Part shown: piece after piece, positions 18,623 to 26,179 of the stretch
Position numbering within the stretch: position 1 is the stretch's first letter
How the letters are laid out: every line of letters starts with the position of its first letter
Assembly (NCBI GenBank): GCA_963775295.1
Contig: CAVZIK010000006.1
Span: 806,001 to 870,000 of the forward strand
Direction: 5' to 3'
From: JAMDEO01 sp963775295
Lineage (GTDB): Bacteria; Actinomycetota; Thermoleophilia; RBG-16-64-13
DNA length: 64,000 nt
Notes under the pieces: model-generated
What the model was told of the DNA's origin: nothing
Seen by the model: only the letters and a program-made list of their open reading frames with translations
The model's database searches: none
Made by a program: the position numbers and the translations under genes

Positions 18623-20014
18623 CTAGTCTTCCGACGACGGGTAGCGCTTGCCCAGTGGGCCCACGTAGACCGCGCGCGGGCGGAAAATCCGGTTGTTCTC
18701 TAGGTACTCCTGTACTCTCGCCGTCCAGCCGGCGACGCGGCTCACGGCGAAGATGGGCGTGAAGAGTTCGGGAGCGATGCCGAGGCCCGCATAAACGATC
18801 CCCGAGTAGAAGTCGACATTTGGGAAGACGTGCTTGTCCGCGCCCAGGTCGGCGATCACGGTCTTCTCAAGCGCATCGGCGATGGCAAACAAGCGGGCGG
18901 TCTCCTCACTGCCCTCCGCGAGAATGCGCGCAAGGGGGCCGAGAACTCGCGCGCGCGGATCGTACGCCTTGTACACGCGATGGCCAAATCCCGGGATCTT
19001 GCGTTTTTCTGCGCGGGCGCTTCGATACCAGGATTCTACGTTGGTCGGATGATCGATCTCTCTGAGCATGTGCAACACCAGTTCGTTAGCCCCTCCATGG
19101 AGCGGTCCGCTCAAAGCGCTGATGCCGGCTCCGACCGAGAAGTACATGTCCGCCTGCGTGGACGCGACGACCATGGCCGCGAAGGTGCTCGCATTCATAC
19201 CATGATCGGCGTGGAGTATGAGGCACACGTCCATCAGCCGCTCCTCCACGGGCGAGGGCCTGCGACCTGTCAGCATGTACAGGAAGTTGGCTGCATGGCC
19301 CAGTCCTGGGTCCGGGTCCAAGGGCATGAGCCCCTGGTGAACTCGGCCTATGGCCGCAGTAATGGTGGCAGTTCCCGCGATCAGACGGTACGCGGCTTCG
19401 AAGCCTGAGGGCCCACCATTTCTGCTCGCTCCGGCCGCATCTCCCGCGTTACTCCTGGTGAACTCGTAGACGGCGTGCTCGTGACCTGTGGGCCGCGTTT
19501 CCATCGCGATGGAGTCCTCATCGGAGGCGATCACCATCTGTGGCACCATCCTGGTCCACTCCTGGTCTGTGGTGCTGGACTCCTGGTGGGAAAGGTTGGT
19601 GCCGAGTCGCAGAGCGCGCATGGGCTTCATCGTTTCGATGGGGAAGCTCAACATGCGGCGAAGAGTCTTTGGAAGATACCGGTATCCGGCGAGGGTAGAC
19701 TTGAAAGTCTCGAGCGTCGATGGAGACGGAAGCTCGCCGTACACAAGCAGATACGCCACCTCCTCGAAGCTCGAATGCGCGCACAGGTCGAAGACGTCAT
19801 AGCCACGATATACGAGCCAGCCCTTGGAACCATTGACATATCCGACCTTGCTCTCGCAGGCGATGGCTCCCTCCAGCCCGGGGCCGACAGTGCAATCGAC
19901 GGGCCAATCGACGGGTTGAGTCAGAGCGGGTTCAGGCTCGTCGCTCGTCTCGTCACGTGCTGTTGCGGCTGCCGCCTGGATCAGCTCGGTTATCCCATCC
20001 CTGGCTGTGTGCAT
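18623..20014 (-). CDS. gltA: citrate synthase with a central insertion
   Basis: This enzyme condenses oxaloacetate and acetyl-CoA. The family motifs are GYDVFDLCAHSSFEEVAYLL, HAANFLYMLTG, ALSGPLHGGANELVLHML (catalytic His) and PGFGHRVYKAYDPRA (second His). The length is 463 residues, longer than the ~370-390 of short citrate synthases. It has an N-terminal extension of about 55 residues and an unusual insert of about 40 residues between MKPMRALRLG and YRLIAGTATI, containing polar sequence such as TRPTGHEHAVYEFTRS. I placed the start at ATG 20014 because GGAGG lies 8 bases upstream; the frame continues to 20608 without family resemblance. A 2-methylcitrate synthase activity cannot be excluded. 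Confidence 0.88.
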   Translation of the reverse strand: MHTARDGITELIQAAAATARDETSDEPEPALTQPVDWPVDCTVGPGLEGAIACESKVGYVNGSKGWLVYRGYDVFDLCAHSSFEEVAYLLVYGELPSPSTLETFKSTLAGYRYLPKTLRRMLSFPIETMKPMRALRLGTNLSHQESSTTDQEWTRMVPQMVIASDEDSIAMETRPTGHEHAVYEFTRSNAGDAAGASRNGGPSGFEAAYRLIAGTATITAAIGRVHQGLMPLDPDPGLGHAANFLYMLTGRRPSPVEERLMDVCLILHADHGMNASTFAAMVVASTQADMYFSVGAGISALSGPLHGGANELVLHMLREIDHPTNVESWYRSARAEKRKIPGFGHRVYKAYDPRARVLGPLARILAEGSEETARLFAIADALEKTVIADLGADKHVFPNVDFYSGIVYAGLGIAPELFTPIFAVSRVAGWTARVQEYLENNRIFRPRAVYVGPLGKRYPSSED

Positions 20015-20278
20015 GTCGATCGCCTCCGATCCTCCCAGCGCTGTCCGCGCCCCGCACCATATCAGTCTACTGCACCGGCCCGCTGCGGAGGAGCGATGGA
20101 TCTCGCTAGGTGCTTGGCCGCCGTCTTCTTCTTGGAGGGCGTCAGGTGGCTGGAGGATTGATGCTACTGTGGGCGGGCAGACGGGACGCCGGGAGGGCCT
20201 TGCGACTGCCCCGTCGGAGTTGGCCCTTCCGTTTTCGGCTGATCCGCCGAGCGGCTGGTAACTCGGAAAGGTGACCCC

Positions 20279-21604
20279 ATGTGGAAGCGATTGCAGATGG
20301 CATCCCTCAGAAGGTACCTCTTTGCTAACTTCTGGTTTGTGCCTGCGGCGATGGTCGTCATCGCGATAGGGCTGTCCGGGCTGTTGCCCTGGATCGATGA
20401 GGTTATTGGAGGCAGTAGCGCGGTCATTCCCCGCTGGATATATCAGGGGGGACCGGACGGAGCCCGGGCTCTGCTTACCACCATCGCGGGCTCGATGATC
20501 ACTGTGGCGGCGCTGACGTTCTCGATAACAATTGTGGGGCTCTCGCTGGCCTCGCAGCAGTTCGGGCCTCGCCTGCTCAGAAACTTCATCAGAGACCGTG
20601 GCTACCAAGTGGTGCTGGGCACGTTCTTGGCGACTTTTGTCTACTGTCTCCTCGTGCTGAGGGCGGTCACGAGCAACGGTTCCATCCCGTTCGTTCCGTA
20701 CCTGTCACTTGCCGTGGGCATCCTGTTTGCGGTCGTCGCTTTGGGCGTGCTCGTCTACTTCATCCACCACGCCACGTTCTCGATACGCGCCGAGACGATT
20801 GTCGCGGCCACCGGACGCGAGTTGCGCGCGGCCGTTAGTCGCCTCTTCCCCTCGGGTGAGGACGGCAAGTTGGAGAGGCCGGAGCCTGGTCGTTCTCTGC
20901 CCGAAGGTTTTCCCTCGGGAGCCCAGGAGGTCATGGCCGACAACAGTGGATACATCCAGGCGATAGACTACGATCGGCTTCTAAAGTCGGCCCACGATAA
21001 CGGATTGGTTCTCCGCCTGGAGCACCGCGTTGGTCACTTTGTAACTCAACAGGCCAGGTTGCTGGACGTCTGGCCCGGTACGGCCGCTCTCACTGAAGAA
21101 CTCACGGCCGAGTTGAACAGCTGTTTCGTGCTTGGCACGCAAAGGTCTCTCAACCGAGACGTGGAGTCCGCGGTTGACCAGCTGGTGGAAATAGCCGTTC
21201 GTTCGCTTTCACCAGGGATCAATGACCCCTACACCGCGATTGCATGTATCGACCAGTTGACCGACGCCCTGGGGCTGGTCGGCGAGAGGACCATTCCTTC
21301 CGCGTTGCTTCGCTATGAGGGTCAGGCCCGGCTGGTCACCTATCCCTTGACATATGCACACCTCGTCGACGCGGCCTTCAGCCACATACGGCAGTACGGC
21401 AGGGGAAGCGTTCCCGTGATCGTAAGACTGCTTGAAGCCATAGCCTCCCTGACCCCTCGGGTTCAGCACGACTCGCATCGCAGCGCGCTTATGCGCCAGG
21501 CGCAGATGCTTTGGCATGGCAGCCAAGAATCGGTGCCCGAGCCCGAAGATCTTCGCGTCATCGAGTCCCGCTTCAGGGCGATTGAGCGCGCGTCTAAGGT
21601 TTAA
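20279..21604 (+). CDS. DUF2254 family membrane protein
   Basis: Four N-terminal membrane helices (FWFVPAAMVVIAIGLSGLLP, ITVAALTFSITIVGLSLASQ, QVVLGTFLATFVYCLLVL, LAVGILFAVVALGVLVYFIH) carry the family signature SLASQQFGPRLLRNFIRDRG. A soluble domain of about 250 residues follows, with FVTQQARLLDVWPG and VEIAVRSLSPGINDPYTAIA, both typical of DUF2254. The function of the family is unknown; a channel or transport role is a guess. GGAAAGGTGAC lies just before ATG 20279. Its 3' end overlaps the 3' end of the antiporter on the other strand by 11 bp. Confidence 0.9.
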   Translation: MWKRLQMASLRRYLFANFWFVPAAMVVIAIGLSGLLPWIDEVIGGSSAVIPRWIYQGGPDGARALLTTIAGSMITVAALTFSITIVGLSLASQQFGPRLLRNFIRDRGYQVVLGTFLATFVYCLLVLRAVTSNGSIPFVPYLSLAVGILFAVVALGVLVYFIHHATFSIRAETIVAATGRELRAAVSRLFPSGEDGKLERPEPGRSLPEGFPSGAQEVMADNSGYIQAIDYDRLLKSAHDNGLVLRLEHRVGHFVTQQARLLDVWPGTAALTEELTAELNSCFVLGTQRSLNRDVESAVDQLVEIAVRSLSPGINDPYTAIACIDQLTDALGLVGERTIPSALLRYEGQARLVTYPLTYAHLVDAAFSHIRQYGRGSVPVIVRLLEAIASLTPRVQHDSHRSALMRQAQMLWHGSQESVPEPEDLRVIESRFRAIERASKV

Positions 21605-23303
21605 GCCCGGCTAACCCTGAACGCGACTTGCGCCAGAGCGCAGAAAGCTTCGAAACAGCCAGCAAGACCCGACCGGTCGGCATCGACCGGTCTCCCACGC
21701 TTGCCCTCGCGGCGGGGATTTCCAATACCGGCCGGTTCAATTGTCGGGATAGAGTCTCTGAAATGTCCAGCAGCTTGCCCACCGAGCCTTCACGCGAGAC
21801 GAGAACGATATCGGGCGAATAGTCGCTGAGGGCCGAGACGAATTGATGTGATGCGTAACCCAAAGCCGGCGTGGTCTGGAGCGTGAGTTCGGGGCACCAA
21901 ATGGCGACTCGAGACCCTCCCTCGTCTTCTTCGGTAACCAAGTTGACTGAAGTCGTTCGCGGCGATCGGAGCGGAAAGTCTGTCCCCGGTCGGATCGCTA
22001 CGGGCACGGCGAACAGGTCCGCATCGAGCCGAGAGACCAATTGGAGTGGAATCCGCATGATCGACTGGTCGGCCTCGGAGTCCACCAGCACTACGACCCG
22101 TGCTCTGCGATCGCGCAGTTCGCTGATTGCTTCGTGGAGTGTAAGGGGCTGTTCTTCCGGCGCAGTTCTTGCCTCGCCCACAAATCTGGCGGCCCAATGA
22201 ACCCCCAGAGGGCCAATGAGTTCAAAGACAACCACTGACGCGAGAATGACGGCAAGGACGGTCTCGCCGCTGGAAGGGAGTGCGTCGCGGGCGACGATTC
22301 CGAGTCCCACCGCTGCCCCCGCCTGAGGCAGCAAACTCATACCTAGGCCCACAAAACGGCGAGACTTGCTCTTGTCCCGCTTGAGGCTCAACGCGGTCAG
22401 AAAGGGCCCAGTCAATTTGCCGACGACCCGCGCCAGCAGGTATGCGAAGAAGAGTAGCCCGATACTTCCCAGAGCTCGGATCTGCAGGCTTGAGCCGGCC
22501 CAGAGGAAGAACATCGCGACTATCGGGAACTCCAGCGTGCCAAGGGCCGTGAAGGCCCGGTCGCGATCGCGCACCTCCCTCGTCAGATTGACCGCTGTTG
22601 TTCCCATGGTCAGTCCCGCAAGAAGCACGGAGAATCCCAGGTACTCAGTTACCCCTACCACCAAGAGCACGTGAGCAAGAACCAGCATGGAGAGTTCGTG
22701 TGACGAGCGAACGTTCTTTATGAGTCTCGATACCGCGAAGCCGGCCACAAAGCCAATACCGATCGATGCGACCATGGCCACGAGTCTCTCGATGTACAGA
22801 GTGCCGATCGCCTGACCTGTCTCCATCCCAACAACCAGCGGTAGGATGAAGGAGAATACAAGAATCGCAAAGAAGTTGTCGCTGGCGGTGGCGAAGCCGA
22901 GTAGTTTCGCGTACCCGCCCTGAGCCCCGCTCTCCTTGAGGGTGCTCATGACCGTGGCCAGTCCCGTTGTTCCCGCGATGGCGCCCACCGGTAAGGCCAC
23001 TTCCAAGCGGCCCGTCACCAACCAAGCGCTCGCCCCGACAAGCAGCACGGGCAACATGGTCTCCAGCCCAACAGCGAGGTAGTGGCGTCGAGCGAATAGG
23101 CGAAGATCTCCGAAATAGAGTTGCTCCCCTGCCGCGAAGGTGATCAGACCCAGAGCTACTGGTTCGATGATTCGCAAGGAACCAATGATGGAGGAACTAA
23201 CAACGTTGAGGCCTTCGGGGCCCGCAAAGATCCCGAGCAGGAGGAAAGACGTGACGACGGGTAAGCGCAATCGCCGAGACAAGCGTATGGCGAGATAGCC
23301 CAA
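21594..23303 (-). CDS. CPA2-type cation:proton antiporter
   Basis: About 11-12 hydrophobic helices in the first 370 residues fit the Kef/Nha-type Na+(K+)/H+ exchanger fold: LPVVTSFLLLGIFAGPEGLN, ALGLITFAAGEQLYFGDL, and GFATASDNFFAILVFSF, whose Asp is the likely ion-binding residue. A cytoplasmic tail of about 190 residues (ARVVVLVDSEADQSIMRIPL) resembles a Usp-like regulatory domain. The first standard start codon is TTG at 23303, but the same frame runs upstream through a hydrophobic stretch (LELLLLVACVLIY) that would complete the first helix. The only nearby start with a ribosome site is CTG at 23342 (ATAGGA 6 bases before), so the true N-terminus is probably longer. Confidence 0.88.
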   Translation of the reverse strand: MGYLAIRLSRRLRLPVVTSFLLLGIFAGPEGLNVVSSSIIGSLRIIEPVALGLITFAAGEQLYFGDLRLFARRHYLAVGLETMLPVLLVGASAWLVTGRLEVALPVGAIAGTTGLATVMSTLKESGAQGGYAKLLGFATASDNFFAILVFSFILPLVVGMETGQAIGTLYIERLVAMVASIGIGFVAGFAVSRLIKNVRSSHELSMLVLAHVLLVVGVTEYLGFSVLLAGLTMGTTAVNLTREVRDRDRAFTALGTLEFPIVAMFFLWAGSSLQIRALGSIGLLFFAYLLARVVGKLTGPFLTALSLKRDKSKSRRFVGLGMSLLPQAGAAVGLGIVARDALPSSGETVLAVILASVVVFELIGPLGVHWAARFVGEARTAPEEQPLTLHEAISELRDRRARVVVLVDSEADQSIMRIPLQLVSRLDADLFAVPVAIRPGTDFPLRSPRTTSVNLVTEEDEGGSRVAIWCPELTLQTTPALGYASHQFVSALSDYSPDIVLVSREGSVGKLLDISETLSRQLNRPVLEIPAARASVGDRSMPTGRVLLAVSKLSALWRKSRSGLAGLKP

Positions 23304-23477
23304 GTAAATAAGAACACAAGCTACAAGAAGCAGAAGCTCCAGCGAAGTTCCTATCCCTTTGCTGTGTCCGACCGAGACCCCAGGGTGGAGCCGGGTTCAA
23401 CAATACAAGAAGTCTTCTCGGTGCGCGAGCGGTCAATAAGGCCGCCAGCCAGGGGTTGTCGGAGAGTCTGTGCGCCC

Positions 23478-25730
23478 TTAGTTCTGGTTCTCGAGCGACT
23501 CCCTCGGACCGTGCTCCAGCGAACTTAGAGCCTGATCCCCCCAGGCGACCACGTCGTGCTGTTCTACGATGCGGCTCAAGCGCGTCAGACGGTGACGCCG
23601 CTCTTCTTCCGAAAGCGTGAGGGCTGCGTATAGATCGTCTCGAAGGCCTTCAGGATCGTACGGGTTGGTGAGAATGGCTCCATGCAACTCCACCGCGGCG
23701 CCCGCGAATTCCGAGAGCACAAGGACCCCAGCCCCGTCGACCGCGTTCTGGGCCACCACATATTCTTTGGCCACAAGGTTGAGACCATCTCGCAGCGGGG
23801 TGATCCAAGCTACGTCCGCAGCCGCGCTATACGTCAAAGCGTCCTCGAAGGGCAGAGACCTGAAGAGATAGTGGACAGGCGCCCAATTAAGCGTGCGATA
23901 GCGGCCGTTAACCCGTCCGACGGTCTTGTCCACGGCCTCCCTTGTTTCCTCGTATACCCCCATTCCCGGAGCGGGCGGAGTCGTCACCAGCACGAGCGTC
24001 ACCTTTCCGAGTAGTTCGGGGTGGGCTTCGAGAAGGCTCTCGAAGGCCTCCAGCTTCTGGATAGGCCCTTTGACGTAATCGAGACGCTCTACGGACAGGA
24101 TCATCCGGGTCCCACTGAAACGCTCTTTGATCTTGTGGCAGTGTTCTAGCGCCTTCGGCTCCTGGAGAATCCTGCGGATCATGTGCACGTTGACGCCTAC
24201 GGGATGCGCGGCCAAGGTGATATCTCTGCCGCCGGCACACACTCGGCTGGGCATCTCGCCGAGCGCGAGGGCACAACCATGGACGCGGAAACGGGGGGCG
24301 CAGGACTGTCTTTCCAACACTTCAGTGGGCACATGGGATTGAAGAACATCCAAGAAATTGGCCGCGTAGCGAGGGATGTGGAACCCGACGTAGTCACACT
24401 GGGCGAGACTGCCCACGATCTGGTCCGCCCAAGGTATGACGTTGAAGACTTCCGCGGGGGGAAACGACGTGTGATGAAAGAACCCGATGCGCAGATCGGG
24501 TCGGAGTCTCCGCAGGAATCCCGGCACCATCCAGTGATTGTAATCGTGAATGAAGACCATGGCGTTCTCGTCGGCTTCGACGGCCGCCCTTTCGGCGAAG
24601 AGGCGGTTGATCCCCAGAAAGTGTTCCCAATCGACCGTCGAGAAGGTCGCTTTTTCCGCAAACGAGAAGATCACAGGCCAGAACGCTTCCTTCGAAAACT
24701 GCTTGTAGAAACGCTCGACGTCGGTGGCTGAGAGGGGCACCTTGTCGACGGTAAGCTTCGGATAGCGGGCCTCGTCCACCTTCTCGGAGCAGAGGAAAGG
24801 AGGCCCATCGTGGGGCTGTATGGACCAAGCCACCCACGAACCGCGGCGCTCCCCTTCGAATAGACCTAGAAGGGTCGGGATGATGCCGTTGGGACTGCGG
24901 TGTGGCTGTCTCACCCGAGTACCTCTGACTATCCGCTCCTCGAATGGCAGCCGATGGTAGACGATCACGAGCTGGGAATCGCCCGAGGGCTTGTCTTTCA
25001 CGCTGGTGTTTGCGTCGAGCGGGTAATCGAGTTCGCGGATTGCCTCGAGAATACCACCGGCCCCCGGCGACGACGCCCGGAAAACCATCGGATTGTCAAC
25101 GGTAGCCAGGGCTAACGCGGGTTCGCACTCGCCTACAACCACTCCTTTGAAACCTTGGGTGTAGAGAGAGAGGTCGTTGAGTGTGTCTCCCGCGACGAGT
25201 ACATCCTCGTTCGCGACGCCCAACGACTCAATCAGCCCTCTGAGGGTGCTCCCCTTAGAGACTCCCGCCGGCAAGACATCCAAGAAGCGATCAGCGGAGT
25301 AGAGAACGTCGCACTCGAGAAGGGCCAGCCGTCTTCTTATCTCCGGAACAAGCTTCGGGTCCTCCAGAAAGAAGGAGCACCTGCGCTCCTGCGGAACTGG
25401 CTGGCGCTTGAGTTTGTGGAGGCCTGGCATACCGTCCAACGCAGTCATGACGGCGTCCGGACCAACCCAGCGAGCCTCTATCTCACCCTGGAGAGGTTGC
25501 ACCGGGGCTAGGTTTTCTCTCGCGACGACCGTGGCTCCGACGTCAGCGATTATGAAATCCGGACTCGGGAGAATAGGGTCGCTCAACAGCGGGAGCACGG
25601 TCTCCATTCCCCTCCCCGTGACAAAGGCGAGGCGGGCGGCGGAATCATGTTGGAAAGCTCGATAGAGCGCCGCCTGGTCTGCCTGGTTGCCGCCGAGAAA
25701 CGTACCGTCTAAATCTGTGGCAAGAAACAT
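23478..25730 (-). CDS. fused glucosylglycerol-phosphate synthase/phosphatase
   Basis: Residues 1-240 form a HAD phosphatase of the sucrose-phosphatase type (DLDGTFLGG, FVTGRG, VAGDTLNDLSLY). Residues 255-740 form a GT20 glycosyltransferase with IHDYNHWMVPGFLRRLRPD, IGFFHHTSFPPAEVF, VERLDYVKGPIQKLEAFESL and AADVAWITPLRDGLNLVAKE. The sequence around KVTLVLVTTPPAPGMGVY and VGRVNGRYRTLNWAPVHYLF is closer to glucosylglycerol-phosphate synthase (GgpS) than to trehalose-phosphate synthase. Fused phosphatase-synthase (GgpPS) enzymes are known in some Proteobacteria. The product would make the osmolyte glucosylglycerol from ADP-glucose and glycerol-3-phosphate in two steps. Trehalose synthesis is the alternative. 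It is 174 bp from the neighbouring antiporter, suggesting a shared osmotic theme. Confidence 0.85.
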   Translation of the reverse strand: MFLATDLDGTFLGGNQADQAALYRAFQHDSAARLAFVTGRGMETVLPLLSDPILPSPDFIIADVGATVVARENLAPVQPLQGEIEARWVGPDAVMTALDGMPGLHKLKRQPVPQERRCSFFLEDPKLVPEIRRRLALLECDVLYSADRFLDVLPAGVSKGSTLRGLIESLGVANEDVLVAGDTLNDLSLYTQGFKGVVVGECEPALALATVDNPMVFRASSPGAGGILEAIRELDYPLDANTSVKDKPSGDSQLVIVYHRLPFEERIVRGTRVRQPHRSPNGIIPTLLGLFEGERRGSWVAWSIQPHDGPPFLCSEKVDEARYPKLTVDKVPLSATDVERFYKQFSKEAFWPVIFSFAEKATFSTVDWEHFLGINRLFAERAAVEADENAMVFIHDYNHWMVPGFLRRLRPDLRIGFFHHTSFPPAEVFNVIPWADQIVGSLAQCDYVGFHIPRYAANFLDVLQSHVPTEVLERQSCAPRFRVHGCALALGEMPSRVCAGGRDITLAAHPVGVNVHMIRRILQEPKALEHCHKIKERFSGTRMILSVERLDYVKGPIQKLEAFESLLEAHPELLGKVTLVLVTTPPAPGMGVYEETREAVDKTVGRVNGRYRTLNWAPVHYLFRSLPFEDALTYSAAADVAWITPLRDGLNLVAKEYVVAQNAVDGAGVLVLSEFAGAAVELHGAILTNPYDPEGLRDDLYAALTLSEEERRHRLTRLSRIVEQHDVVAWGDQALSSLEHGPRESLENQN

Positions 25731-26179
25731 GGTGATGACTTCTCCCTATCTTGGGGATGGCTACGCACAAGACCGTTTTGAGTCGGGTGAAGGTTGGGAA
25801 AATGTCCGGTCGGGCGAGCCCTTGGACGATGAAAGCGGAGGTTCAACTCCACCTTCCGGATGCCTAAATGAGGTTCCTCCTCTGTGGGGCTTGCAGGGGC
25901 CAAGCGCAATTAATCATATCGGTTATGTGCGCTGAACGCCAAAATCAGGGACGTGTCAGGGTGGGCCGTGGACGGATCTTGATCGACTTCAACTTCAGAA
26001 GATGGACCAGAGACTGGCGCGGCGGACGGCCGGACGATGCGATTTCGTCATCACCGGAACCGGGTCATATTGTTGTGTCATGGCTCACCCCGGCCGGTGT
26101 TGTACACTGTTTTGTTGGAGGCCAGTTCGGAGGCATCTGGTAGAGGATCCCACCCGAATCGAGAGATGGGGAATAAAGC
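25731..26179. other. divergent intergenic region upstream of MOP gene
   Basis: No gene is recognisable. The stretch separates two divergent genes and must hold both promoters. A near-palindrome CACCCCGGCCGGTG (26087-26100) lies just before a TACACT -10-like hexamer at 26103-26108, upstream of the aldehyde oxidoreductase start. A tRNA-like T-loop sequence at 25840-25850 is discussed under rejected items. Confidence 0.35.

Noticed and set aside
20015..20608. Upstream extension of the citrate synthase frame
   Set aside because: The translated text is Arg/Pro-rich and unlike any domain. ATG 20014 has a good ribosome site.
25790..25865. tRNA-like segment with GGTTCAACTCC (T-loop consensus) and a possible acceptor TTCCGGA
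   Set aside because: No matching 5' acceptor strand, no anticodon arm and no CCA end; the T-stem has an A-A mismatch. Too short to fold as a tRNA.
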